Shown: piece after piece, positions 7,535-16,796 of the stretch
Layout of the letters: every line of letters begins with the position of its first letter
Numbering within the stretch: the first letter of the stretch is position 1
Origin: Hirschia sp964351655
Lineage (GTDB): Bacteria; Pseudomonadota; Alphaproteobacteria; Caulobacterales; Hyphomonadaceae
Assembly: GCA_964351655.1 (NCBI GenBank)
Contig: CAYGPD010000034.1
Span: forward strand, 1-34,973
Reading direction: 5' to 3'
Length of the DNA stretch: 34,973 nt
The notes under the pieces: generated by a model
Database searches by the model: none
Told to the model about the DNA's origin: nothing
What the model saw: the letters and a program-made list of their open reading frames with translations, nothing else
Translations under genes and position numbers: made by a program

Positions 7535-8233
7535 CTAGGAATAGAGCTTTGCCAGCTTTTCTGGGGGGGCTCCCATAAGATAACGCGAAAGAATGAATGC
7601 GTTTTTCCAAGCACGCTTGCGCCAGCCATCACGTTCGTATTTCTCGCTGGATGTGATTGCTTTGGTAGTCAAAATGCGAAGACGCGGTTTGCCGATTTTT
7701 TGAGCCATCTCCACATCTTCCATCAACGGTATATCTGAAAAGCCGCCAAGGGATGTGTAGAGTTTTTTGTGAATGAGTAGGCCTTGGTCGCCATAGGGGA
7801 GTCCAAGTGCTCGCACGCGTTGACCAGCGCGCTTTTCCAGCCAACGCGCTTCTTTCGCTGGGCTGTCAAAGGCGAGTGTGAAGGCGGCGGCAAATTCGGG
7901 AAACTGCATTTGTGCACGTATGGCATCTGACCAGCCATGATCAAGGAAAGTGTCCGCGTGTAAAAACAAGAACCAATCTGATTTGGCATTGTTTGCGCCG
8001 ATGTGCATTTGGCGTCCGCGACCTTTTTGTGGGCTGCAAATGACACGGCAACCTGCGCTGCCCGCCATTGCAAGCGTGTGGTCGGTTGAGCCGGCATCAA
8101 TGATGATAACTTCTTTTATTAAACCGCTTCCAAGGCCAGCACTTAATGCTTCAAGGCAGCGCGGCAAAAGCGTTTGCGCGTTGAGGGTTGGGATAATAAT
8201 GGAAAGTTCGCCACGTGTCATGGGACGTTTCAT
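7535..8233 (-). CDS. TIGR04283-type GT2 glycosyltransferase
   Basis: A 232-aa family-2 glycosyltransferase: ELSIIIPTLNA at the N-terminus, DAGSTDHT for nucleotide-sugar binding, FLHADT as the metal-binding DxD-like site, and the acceptor-side acidic motif LMEDVEM. No membrane segment is evident. The ATG at 8233 (MKRPMTRGE) is chosen; a TTG at 8278 and an ATG at 8221 are possible, and none has a strong ribosome site. It is followed by its regular partner of the TIGR04282 type after 9 nt. With the GT87 gene next door, a glycolipid or surface-sugar pathway is plausible but not shown. Confidence 0.87.
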   Translation of the reverse strand: MKRPMTRGELSIIIPTLNAQTLLPRCLEALSAGLGSGLIKEVIIIDAGSTDHTLAMAGSAGCRVICSPQKGRGRQMHIGANNAKSDWFLFLHADTFLDHGWSDAIRAQMQFPEFAAAFTLAFDSPAKEARWLEKRAGQRVRALGLPYGDQGLLIHKKLYTSLGGFSDIPLMEDVEMAQKIGKPRLRILTTKAITSSEKYERDGWRKRAWKNAFILSRYLMGAPPEKLAKLYS

Positions 8234-8462
8234 AACGAGTTTTAGAGGTGAAGCGAGTCTTTTCGTATCTGAAGGCAACTATTGTTGACTTTGCTGGATT
8301 TTATACAATGTTTGATCGGAATAACCATAGTAAAGTTATGTATATTTGGCGCTGTTTGCTTCATAAATCTTTACGAGATGAAACGTTTTGTAAGGGATTG
8401 TTTCCGATAATCTGATGGAATTATCGTACGAAGAACAGTTTTGTCAGTAAAGGCCACTCGTT

Positions 8463-10181
8463 TTGGCATCAACTTTAGCTAAAACGTATTCTGAAGAAGA
8501 TGTGGGTCCTGAGGGGCTTGCAGACCTTTTCAGTTCTGGTGTTCTAGATAGCCCCACATCTGGTGCTTTCCAACGTATTGCATGGCTTGCATCAAAAGTT
8601 TTAAACGCGCCGATTGCATATGTATCACTGTTGGGTGGTAAGAAATACTGGCTATATAGCTCTGAAATTTGTGATGAAGCAAAGCTGATACGGGGCTTAA
8701 ATCCTGTACAAGCTGAAAATCGTACAAATGATGTCTTTGAGATCCCCGATGCGCGCGTTGATCCTGACTATTTTGATCTGCCTGCATTTGAAGATGAATA
8801 TAATGGCATGCGTTTTTATGCATCTGCACCATTTGCCGGACCTTCAGGTGAGGTATGTGGAAAGCTTGTAATTGCGAGCCGTTTGCCACGTAGACTGAAC
8901 ATGCAGGAGCGTAATGTATTTCGTTGTCTTGCAGATCAGGTTGAGAGTGAATTGCGTCTTTTACTGCTGATGCAGGAAGAGGCGTCTTTGAGATTTGCTG
9001 CAACGAAAGCATTCAACGCCAAGTCTGCTTTTTTATCTCTGATTTCGCATGAGATTCGTACACCGATTGCAGGTATAATGGGTGCAACTGATATGTTGCA
9101 GGCCAAGCTTGAAAAGCTCGAAGAGCGTGATCGTGCATCCGAAGCTGAACTGCTGGATACTGTGTGGTCAAGTGCATCTGACCTATTGCAGCTGTTGAAC
9201 GAGACATTGGAAGCAGCGAAAATCGATGCCGATGGTGTGCAGATAAAGCTTCAGTCGTTCGACTTAGTGCATTTTTGTGAAAAACTACGTCGTCATTTTA
9301 AGCCTGTTGCTGAGAATAAGAACCTGACACTTTCCATTGGATATGGGGGGCATGTTGATTTCTCACAAAATATATTGGCTGATCCTACGCGTATTCGTCA
9401 GATAATGTTTAATCTGATCCATAACGCGATGAAATTTACGTCTGAAGGCCAAATTAGCTGCCGTTTGGAAGTTGAAGATCGTGACGGCAACGATGTCGAT
9501 TGCATGCTGAAAATAACAGTGACCGATACAGGTCCGGGAATGACGCCGGAAGTCGTTGAGAATTTGTTTGTGCCATTTAATCAAACCTATTTGGGGGATG
9601 ATCGCGAATATGGCGGGACAGGTCTTGGTATGTCTCTGGTCAAACAGCTTGTCGATCGTATGAATGGTGGGATCAATGTTATCTCGGCAGTGGGCAAGGG
9701 GACGACAATTGAAATCAAAATCCCCACAAGCGAAGTCGTTGAAGATGAATGGGTTGTTGATATCAGGCCAGAAACTGAGCCGGTAAAAGTTGGACGGCTG
9801 GAGCAAGTTTCATCTGATTCACTCCAAGGGCTTCAAGTATTGGTTGCTGATGATAACAGTCAGAACCGCTTTATTTTATCTCGTGTGCTGGAGGCCTGGG
9901 GGTGTGACCCGGTACTTGCGGAATGTGGAAATTCGGCGCTTGATTTGGCCAAACAGCATTCATTTGATGCGATTATTCTTGACCTGCACATGCCGCGTAA
10001 ATCTGGATTTGAAGTGGCGAAATCCATTCGTCAACTCACCTCATCTACGCGATTGATCGCATGTAGTGCGGATACAACTGAGGCCGCTTATGCAAAGTGT
10101 CAGGAAGTTGGATTTGACGATATCCTCGCAAAGCCATTCGACTGGACTTTAATGCATAATGCATTGCTTAAATGCGTTTAG
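8463..10181 (+). CDS. Soluble GAF-type hybrid sensor histidine kinase
   Basis: A 572-aa cytoplasmic hybrid kinase without transmembrane segments. Order: GAF-like sensor (about 20-170), HisKA with phospho-acceptor His196 in SLISHEIRTP, HATPase with N-box NLIHNAMKFT (317-326), G1 DTGPGM (355-360) and G2 GGTGLGM (384-390), then a C-terminal receiver with acidic pair Asp463/464, phospho-acceptor Asp507 in LDLHMPRKSG and Lys557. All catalytic residues look present. The start is a TTG at 8463 with AAAGG about 10 nt upstream; the first in-frame ATG is only at residue 116, inside the GAF domain. It is preceded by 184-229 nt of AT-rich sequence and ends 7 nt from the convergent UDG-like gene. No cognate phosphotransfer protein is nearby and the signal is unknown. 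Confidence 0.9.
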   Translation: MASTLAKTYSEEDVGPEGLADLFSSGVLDSPTSGAFQRIAWLASKVLNAPIAYVSLLGGKKYWLYSSEICDEAKLIRGLNPVQAENRTNDVFEIPDARVDPDYFDLPAFEDEYNGMRFYASAPFAGPSGEVCGKLVIASRLPRRLNMQERNVFRCLADQVESELRLLLLMQEEASLRFAATKAFNAKSAFLSLISHEIRTPIAGIMGATDMLQAKLEKLEERDRASEAELLDTVWSSASDLLQLLNETLEAAKIDADGVQIKLQSFDLVHFCEKLRRHFKPVAENKNLTLSIGYGGHVDFSQNILADPTRIRQIMFNLIHNAMKFTSEGQISCRLEVEDRDGNDVDCMLKITVTDTGPGMTPEVVENLFVPFNQTYLGDDREYGGTGLGMSLVKQLVDRMNGGINVISAVGKGTTIEIKIPTSEVVEDEWVVDIRPETEPVKVGRLEQVSSDSLQGLQVLVADDNSQNRFILSRVLEAWGCDPVLAECGNSALDLAKQHSFDAIILDLHMPRKSGFEVAKSIRQLTSSTRLIACSADTTEAAYAKCQEVGFDDILAKPFDWTLMHNALLKCV

Positions 10182-10188
10182 GTTTGCT

Positions 10189-11001
10189 TTAAGGTCTATG
10201 TAAGAGGCCACGCTCTTTAGCTAGTTTTTCAATTTCAAGCAAATCTGCCCAAGTCTTTGCTTTTTCAGCTGAACGGTTGAGAAGATAGGATGGGGCAAGG
10301 AGCGGAATGACAGGTATGTCTGTGCCTAAACCGTCATGGGAGTAGTTAAACCTCTGTCCACGAAGCTTCGCAATATTATCTCTCTTTTTAAGAACGGTGT
10401 GCGTCGCCACTTTACCAATCGTGATGATTAATTTGGGTGAAACCAATTCGATTTGGCGCTGAAGGAATGGTTTGCAAATTGACCATTCTAGCTCGTCGGG
10501 TACACGGTCTCCTGGGACGCGCCACGGCAAAAGTGATGCGATATAAAGAGTATCTTGGCGAGATAGGCCAATTGCCGCAAACATTTTGTCGAGCAATATT
10601 CCTGAAGGGCCGGCACCGGGAATACCTGCTTTTTCTTCATCACGATCTGGCGGTCCGCAAATAATCATGATTTGCGCATCTATGCTGCCATCATACACAA
10701 CAGTGGAGCGTGCTGATTGACGAAGGTCGCTGCCTTTAAACGCGCTGACTGCTTGTTTTAATTCTGCAAGCGTATTTACCCCCGCCATGAGTTTTTGGGC
10801 TTCTAAAGCTTGGTCTGTGCGTAAGCGACGTGGTGCTGGTGGTGCTGGTTTTGCATTTTTAGCGGCAGGAATTGGAGTGAGATTGGACTGGAGCGCAGCT
10901 GGATTTGCCTTCAATGAGATCGGCTGATCAGGCACAACCCCTGCGTCAATCCACCAGTCTTGGAGGCTTTTTAGTGCTAATTCTTCGCTAGACCATTGCA
11001 T
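10189..11001 (-). CDS. Divergent uracil-DNA glycosylase superfamily protein (family 4-like)
   Basis: A 270-aa protein whose C-terminal ~180 residues align with family 4 uracil-DNA glycosylases: PGAGPSGILLDKMFAAIGL, LPWRVPGDRVPDELEWSICKPFL, ELVSPKLIITIG and the final KAKTWADLL. The key motifs differ: the usual GEAPG is CGPPD (115-119), the motif-B HPAxLL is APSYLL (236-241), and the Cys expected in the EGCAL segment is Ser91. Only one Cys (176) of the usual Fe-S set is recognisable. The ~60-residue N-terminal extension is Ala/Pro-rich and disordered. The position, divergent from ETF-QO, is the ordinary alphaproteobacterial UDG locus, so this is the orthologue gone divergent rather than a stray copy. 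Glycosylase activity is doubtful. Confidence 0.8.
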   Translation of the reverse strand: MQWSSEELALKSLQDWWIDAGVVPDQPISLKANPAALQSNLTPIPAAKNAKPAPPAPRRLRTDQALEAQKLMAGVNTLAELKQAVSAFKGSDLRQSARSTVVYDGSIDAQIMIICGPPDRDEEKAGIPGAGPSGILLDKMFAAIGLSRQDTLYIASLLPWRVPGDRVPDELEWSICKPFLQRQIELVSPKLIITIGKVATHTVLKKRDNIAKLRGQRFNYSHDGLGTDIPVIPLLAPSYLLNRSAEKAKTWADLLEIEKLAKERGLLHRP

Positions 11002-11107
11002 TTTTGATTAAAACTATCTCTTTTGTTGCGCTGCAATACGGATTAAGTGACTATAAGCGATTATTAAAATAAGAAAACACAGACTGTAAGGGATTCGGGA
11101 GAATAGA

Positions 11108-12793
11108 ATGGCATTTGATCAAACAGAACGTGAATCCATGGATGTGGACGTTGTTATTGTTGGTGGTGGCCCCGCAGGGTTGAGTGCTGCCATACGATTA
11201 ATGCAGTGTGCGCAAGATGCTGGACAAGAGTTGAGTGTGGTTGTCCTTGAAAAAGGTTCAGAAGTTGGTGCGCATATCCTTTCTGGTGCGGTGATAGACC
11301 CAATTGCGCTGAACGAACTTATTCCTGACTGGAAAGAGAAGGGTGCACCTTTAGAAACACCTATCTCGAAAGACAAATTCATGTTCCTTGGGCCAGCAGG
11401 CTCAATCACATTGCCGGAATTTGCATTTCCGCCAATGATTAAAAACCACGGTAATTACATTGCTTCGCTTGGGAATGTATCTCGCTGGTTGGCTGAACAA
11501 GCTGAGGCGATGGGTGTGGAAATCTATCCGGGCTTTGCTGCCTCTGAATTTACCTACAATGAAGATGGCTCAATCAAAGGTGTGGTCGCTGGCGTTGCTG
11601 GTATTGGCCGTGATGGTGAACCAAAACCGGGTGCAGAAGTGGGCATGGAGCTGAACGGTAAGTATGTATTGATTGCCGAAGGTGTACGCGGCTCGCTTGC
11701 GAAAAAGGTTATTGCGGACTTTAACCTTGCTGAAGGTAAAGACCCTCAAAAATACGGCATTGGTATTAAAGAACTTTGGCAGGTGCCAGATGAGGTATTC
11801 AAGCCGGGACTTGCTCAGCACACATTTGGCTGGCCGCTAGATGATAAAACTGGGGGGGGATCTTTCCTCTATCACTTTGGCGACAATTATGTTGCTGTAG
11901 GGCTTGTGGTTCACTTGAACTATAAAAATCCATATCTTTCACCCTATGATGAATTTCAACGTTTGAAGCATCACGAAGATATTTCTCAGCATCTTAAAGG
12001 TGGGAAACGTATCTCATACGGGGCACGTGCAATTACAGAGGGCGGGTATCAGTCTGTCCCTAAACTGACATTCCCAGGCGGTGCTTTGATTGGGTGTTCA
12101 GCTGGTTTTGTAAATCTGCCGCGTATTAAGGGTAGCCATAATGCAATGAAAACGGGGATGCTAGCTGCTGAAGCTGCTTTCAATGCCATTGCGAATGGAC
12201 GAAAATCTGATGAGCTAGTTGAATACCAAACCGCTTATGACAAAAGCTGGGTTGCCAAAGAACTTAAAAAAGTGCGCAACGCAAAGCCACTTTGGACTAA
12301 GCTTGGTACGACAATGGGAATTCCGGCTTTTGGCTTGGATTTGTGGAGTACGACTTTGTTTGGCGGATGGTCTCCGTTCACGCCATTTGGCGGTTCAATG
12401 AGACATAAGAAAACTGACGCTGCGAGTTTGGAGCCTGCGAAGAAATACAAGCCGATCAATTACCCTAAGCCTGATGGTGTGTTGTCATTTGATAAGCTGA
12501 CAAGCGTGTCTTATTCGTTCACCAACCATGAGGAAGACCAGCCTATCCACTTGAAAGTGGAAGATTTGGCGCTTCAGGAAAATTCAGAGCTGGCCGTGTA
12601 TGCGGGGCCATCGTCTCGTTATTGTCCGGCAGGCGTGTATGAATGGGTAAAAGATGCCAATGGCGCAGATGTGTTCCAGATCAATGCTCAAAACTGTGTG
12701 CACTGTAAAACATGTGACATTAAAGACCCCAACCAAAACATCACATGGACAACACCAGAAGGCGCTGGCGGGCCAAACTACCCGAATATGTAA
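11108..12793 (+). CDS. etfD: Electron transfer flavoprotein:ubiquinone oxidoreductase
   Basis: The 561-aa ETF-QO passes electrons from ETF to ubiquinone, linking acyl-CoA and amine dehydrogenases to the respiratory chain. The FAD site GGGPAGLSAA is at residues 18-27, GAHILSGAVIDP follows, and the C-terminal [4Fe-4S] cluster motif NCVHCKTCDIKDPNQNI is intact. Length matches the family. GGGAGAATAG before the ATG gives a good ribosome site. It is monocistronic as far as can be seen: divergent from the UDG-like gene with a 106-nt shared promoter region and closed by an intrinsic terminator 43 nt after the stop. The ETF alpha and beta genes are not in the window. Confidence 0.96.
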   Translation: MAFDQTERESMDVDVVIVGGGPAGLSAAIRLMQCAQDAGQELSVVVLEKGSEVGAHILSGAVIDPIALNELIPDWKEKGAPLETPISKDKFMFLGPAGSITLPEFAFPPMIKNHGNYIASLGNVSRWLAEQAEAMGVEIYPGFAASEFTYNEDGSIKGVVAGVAGIGRDGEPKPGAEVGMELNGKYVLIAEGVRGSLAKKVIADFNLAEGKDPQKYGIGIKELWQVPDEVFKPGLAQHTFGWPLDDKTGGGSFLYHFGDNYVAVGLVVHLNYKNPYLSPYDEFQRLKHHEDISQHLKGGKRISYGARAITEGGYQSVPKLTFPGGALIGCSAGFVNLPRIKGSHNAMKTGMLAAEAAFNAIANGRKSDELVEYQTAYDKSWVAKELKKVRNAKPLWTKLGTTMGIPAFGLDLWSTTLFGGWSPFTPFGGSMRHKKTDAASLEPAKKYKPINYPKPDGVLSFDKLTSVSYSFTNHEEDQPIHLKVEDLALQENSELAVYAGPSSRYCPAGVYEWVKDANGADVFQINAQNCVHCKTCDIKDPNQNITWTTPEGAGGPNYPNM

Positions 12794-12835
12794 TTTGGGA
12801 TAAGCGATTTTGAGGTTTGATTTTTAGGGTTGAAG

Positions 12836-12874
12836 AAGCTTTTACGCACTTTTTAATTGCGTTAAGGCTTTTTC
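12836..12874 (+). terminator. Intrinsic terminator after ETF-QO
   Basis: Stem AAGCTTTTACGCA / TGCGTTAAGGCTT (12 of 13 positions pair, one G-U), 9-nt loop, then a T-run. It separates ETF-QO from the TPR genes downstream. Confidence 0.75.
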
Positions 12875-13006
12875 AGCGCCTTTAAGGTCATATTTTTTCA
12901 GCTGATAGCTTGAAAATGTGTCGAACGTGCCTTCAAGTGCGGCTCGGTTTCGTCATAATGAGATGAAACACCGTCCTGATCGACGAATCATAATCTGGAG
13001 TCCTGT

Positions 13007-14949
13007 ATGCGCCGCTTTTCTTTTAAACAAACAAAGCTCACTCAGGTATGTGCGAGTGTGCTGATTGGCGCTGTTTTATCAGGATGTGCTGTTAGTTCGA
13101 CAGAAAAGTTTGAAACACCTGTTTTGCAACTTGCGAAAAATGGTGTGTCTACCGCAGCTGCTTCAACGAAAGATGAGGGCGTTGCCCAATATAATAACGC
13201 AAATGAAATGCTGGAAAATGCGGATATGTCTGCATTTATGCTGGAAGCACGTGAAGCATATACAAATTCGGAAAAATCGGGTGCATGGGGTTTTACCGCA
13301 GNNNNNNNNNNGATATGATGCTGGCGGGTGAATATTCAGAAGCGTTGACTGTATTGAATGAAATGCCAGTCCGTGAGTCATCCTTTTCCAATGTTATGAC
13401 GCCTGATTTTTTACGTCCTTGGATATTGGCAGCCAAAGGTGATGTTGAGCTCGCTAAGCAAGCAATTGCTCCTCTGAAAAATGAAATGCCTGACCATGCA
13501 TATCGTGGCTATCAGGCTTTATTGCTTGAGGGGGCGGGTTTGTATGAAGAAGCGATTGGTGTTTACCAGCAAGGGCCTGATTATTTTGACCGTCCCGGCG
13601 ATGATGAAGAGCCAAGCGCTGAGAATTATGCGCGTTTCCTAATGTACAGCGCTGAACGCCAATTAGCGCTGCGTCATGCTGAATTGCTGGTGAAACTTGA
13701 CCGTAAACCGGGTGCAATGGTGATCTATAACGCCTTGTTGCATGCAAATGAAAATGATGCCTACACAGATGCGCGTATGGAAGAGTTATCTCACGGTAAA
13801 AAACTAAAAAAGCCATTCCTAACTGTGCATTCGGCATTGGGTGTCGCGATCAATGATCAAGCTGATTTAATTGAGCAAAGACAAGAGTTAGCGGGCGTAA
13901 TGCTGGCAAAAGGGGCAAAAGCACCTTTCAATCACTTTTTGAGCGCGCTGCGCCAGAGTGCATTATTGTTGTCCCCCAATAACGCGTTGATCCGTCTGAC
14001 AGAGTCTGAGCATTTGTATAGTCACGGCTATTTTGAGCCATCTGCACGCCTTGCACTCAGCGGGGATGCATTGACTGACGAAGATCGTGCAAGCCTATTG
14101 CTACGTGCATCAGAGGCGAAATTAGAAGCAGGTAACTTTGCTGCTATGGATAGCCTCAATAAGAAAGCGCTTGCGCTGACGGATGAGCCTATTTCTGTGC
14201 TGAATGTGGCTGATTTGATGGTGCGTATCAGCAAAGTGGCGGAAGCTGAAAAGCTTGTGTCTGGTATCTTGAAGAAAGATGATCTGGATACAAAAACACG
14301 TGCTTATGCAAATATATTACTAGCGGAAGCACGCCAGCAAGGCGGGAATCAAGAAGGCGCAACATTAGCGGCACGCGCTGCTGTGCTTGCGGATGAGACG
14401 AACCAGACACGGGGATTCCTAGCATCGACACTGACAAAGTCTGACGTCACACGCGAAGAGGGATTAGACATATATCGCGATTTGTTTGTGGCTGAACCTG
14501 ATAGCCCAAGCATGATGAATAATTTTGGCTATGCACTGATAGCGAATTACACAACAGACAAAGAGCTGGACGAAGGTTATCGCTTGCTTAAGAAAGCAAA
14601 CCGCATGACGCCGTTTGAGCCAAATTTGCTTGATAGCCTTGGCTGGGCTTATTACCAGTATGGCGATTATGAGCGCGCTGAAGAATTGATCAGCAAAGCA
14701 CTCGACCTATTCCTGCCATTTGATCACTGGGAACTGCATTCTCATCTTGGTGATGTGTATTGGCGTTTGGATAAAAAAGAAGAGGCCGCCAAATCTTGGC
14801 AGACAGCCCTTGAGCAGCATCCACCGGCGATTGAGAGAGAAGCGATTGCATCCAAGCTTGAAAATGGGCTAACAGAAGCTGCGCCCGAAGCGCGCGTTCC
14901 TCCGTTTGTGCCGAAAAATGAAGCACCTCCGGAAGCGCAATCAATTTAG
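13007..14949 (+). CDS. TPR-repeat lipoprotein (first of a tandem pair), interrupted by assembly gap
   Basis: A predicted lipoprotein (signal with lipobox LSGC, about residue 27) rich in tetratricopeptide repeats. The first 98 codons run into ten Ns at 13302; after the gap the gene continues to the TAG at 14947 but in another frame. The frames join only if the true gap is 2 modulo 3, so the placeholder of ten is wrong and not a biological frameshift. The last repeats (MMNNFGYALIAN, LLDSLGWAYYQYGDYERAEELI, HSHLGDVYWRLDKKEEAAKSW) resemble the end of the next gene. The start has GGAG 8 nt upstream. TPR lipoproteins here usually scaffold envelope complexes; the partner is unknown. Confidence 0.85.
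13302..13311. other. Run of ten Ns (assembly gap)
   Basis: Ten unknown bases within the first TPR gene. The reading frames on either side disagree by one base, so the gap length is a placeholder. Confidence 0.98.
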
Positions 14950-14972
14950 TTTCTGGATAGATAGTCACCATT

Positions 14973-16745
14973 TTGTATAGTTCATTGAATATACTTTCTT
15001 CGCATCAAAGTGATAAAAAAAGATCTGTCCTAAAAACTATGGCTGGTGCTTTGGTGCTTGGCAGTATGTGTTTGAATACTGTGGCGTGTGTGTCTGTTGA
15101 AGATAGACAGACCTATTATTACAACGCGACAAAGCCCGCTAGCGCGGATGAGTATGGCGCTTATCTGGCGGCCCGCTATGCAGGATTGGTGCGGGATGGG
15201 CGGTCTGCGGCAGAATATTATTCTCAAGCATTAGAGCAAACACCCGAAGATATAGCGCTATTAGAACGTGCCATAATTTACGCACTTGTAGCTGGTGATA
15301 CGGAACTGGCACTTGAGTTGGCAACAAATGCCCCAAGCAATGCTAAGCAAGAAGGCATGGCTGCGATGTTGGTGGCTGTTGATCACTTTAAAAAAGGGCA
15401 GTTTAAAAAAGTAAGTGCGTTTACGAACCAAGAAAACACGGGCGCAATTCAGGATATAATCGCCAAATCACTTCGTGATTGGTCTCAAATTGAGTTGAAG
15501 AATAAAGACATTGTATTGCCTGTTTCACATTCTGAACGTGAGGCGCGATTGTTTCAGGGAGTACAGCGCTATTCGGACGGTCTGCTGCAATCGGCCAATG
15601 GGCAAGATGAAGATGCGCTCGTGAGCTTTGAGCAGGCGTGGTCTTTGGGAGGGCGTTATCCTGTCGGTGTCGATGCGTATGCGCGTTTGACCGCCGAGAT
15701 GGGCGATATCGAAGCTGCCAAAGGGATTGTGTCTCAATTTTTCGAACAGATAGGCGATAATCCACTAATTGATCAGTTAGATAGAGATTTAAGGGCTGGA
15801 AAATCTCTCGTTGCGCCGCGTCCTTCTGCACAGCAAGGAGCCGCTGCATCAGTGCTGGGATATGCGTTGGCGATTGCGGCCAAGCAGGGTGGGGATTACG
15901 CAAATTTATATTATTCGATAGTATTAATGCTAGATAATGAGCAGGACGCTGCGCGCTTGCTATTGGCAGATTCTATGCGAAGCGCTGAACGTCAAAATGA
16001 TGCGATTGCTCAACTTCATCTCATTACTGCTGGATCTGTTTATTTCGGCGCCGCCCGAGTGCGTGAAGCGTGGGCATTGTATGATTTGGGAGAAGAAGCT
16101 CGCGCTATTGAGCTAGCGAAATCTGCCTTAGAAGCAAAACCTGGTCGCTCTTTGAAAATGCAGATCGGTGATTTGTATCGCACTTTGAATATGTTTGACG
16201 ATGCTGAAAGCTTGTTTGATACAGTTGTGAAAGAAGACCTCAAGGACGGGTTTATAGATTGGCGTGTATTGTTTGCGCGGGCCACAATGCGCGACAAATT
16301 AAATCAATGGAACGCAGCTGAAGCAGACTTGCTGGCAGCATTAAATTATGCACCAGAACGCCCTGAAATCCTCAATTATCTTGGATATTCTTGGATTGAT
16401 CGCGGTAAAAATATTGATGAAGCTTTTGGAATGATCCAAAGGGCGATGGCACAAAGGCCGGACGAGGGATATATTCGCGATAGTCTTGGTTGGGCGTATT
16501 ATCGTTTGAATCAATACGAAAAAGCCGTAAAATTTCTTGAAGAAGCGGCTGAACTTGAACCATCTGATCCAGTGATAAATGATCATCTTGGCGATGCATA
16601 TTGGCGTATTGGGCGCATTGAGCAAGCGCAATATCAATGGTCGCGCGTTGTTGAATATTCTGACGACAACGAATTGACACAAATAGCGCAAAAGAAACTT
16701 AAAGTAGGTTTAGATGCTCACATACCTGTGGTCTTTAAGCCTTAG
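14973..16745 (+). CDS. TPR-repeat lipoprotein (second of a tandem pair)
   Basis: A 590-aa exported TPR protein, probably lipidated at Cys39 (TVAC is a weak lipobox). The C-terminal repeats include ILNYLGYSWIDRGKNIDEAF, RDSLGWAYYRLNQYEKAVKF and NDHLGDAYWRIGRIEQAQYQW, which match the end of the preceding gene almost position by position, so the two are old paralogues. No ATG precedes the hydrophobic core: TTG at 14973 (or 14985) supplies the basic n-region DKKRSVLK, while the ATG at 15039 would leave an uncharged signal. It begins 23 nt after the first TPR gene and is followed by ispE after about 50 nt, so an operon is likely. Confidence 0.86.
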   Translation: MYSSLNILSSHQSDKKRSVLKTMAGALVLGSMCLNTVACVSVEDRQTYYYNATKPASADEYGAYLAARYAGLVRDGRSAAEYYSQALEQTPEDIALLERAIIYALVAGDTELALELATNAPSNAKQEGMAAMLVAVDHFKKGQFKKVSAFTNQENTGAIQDIIAKSLRDWSQIELKNKDIVLPVSHSEREARLFQGVQRYSDGLLQSANGQDEDALVSFEQAWSLGGRYPVGVDAYARLTAEMGDIEAAKGIVSQFFEQIGDNPLIDQLDRDLRAGKSLVAPRPSAQQGAAASVLGYALAIAAKQGGDYANLYYSIVLMLDNEQDAARLLLADSMRSAERQNDAIAQLHLITAGSVYFGAARVREAWALYDLGEEARAIELAKSALEAKPGRSLKMQIGDLYRTLNMFDDAESLFDTVVKEDLKDGFIDWRVLFARATMRDKLNQWNAAEADLLAALNYAPERPEILNYLGYSWIDRGKNIDEAFGMIQRAMAQRPDEGYIRDSLGWAYYRLNQYEKAVKFLEEAAELEPSDPVINDHLGDAYWRIGRIEQAQYQWSRVVEYSDDNELTQIAQKKLKVGLDAHIPVVFKP

Positions 16746-16796
16746 CCTTTAAGCATGCCTATCGTGTAATCTTTGATTGTGACGGTGAATAATACC

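Noticed and set aside
7535..7844. Alternative frames opposite and within the glycosyltransferase genes
   Set aside because: Other-frame shadows; the GT2 motifs fix the true frame.
12842..12952. Minus-strand open stretch of 36 codons reading ALEGTFDTFSSYQLKKYDLK and ending in a stop
   Set aside because: It looks coding-like and could be a TPR gene relic, but it has no start codon, and its end coincides with the ETF-QO terminator stem; chance cannot be excluded.
13007..13331. Frameshift or two separate genes at the TPR locus
   Set aside because: The frame change falls exactly at the run of Ns, so an incorrect gap length explains it.
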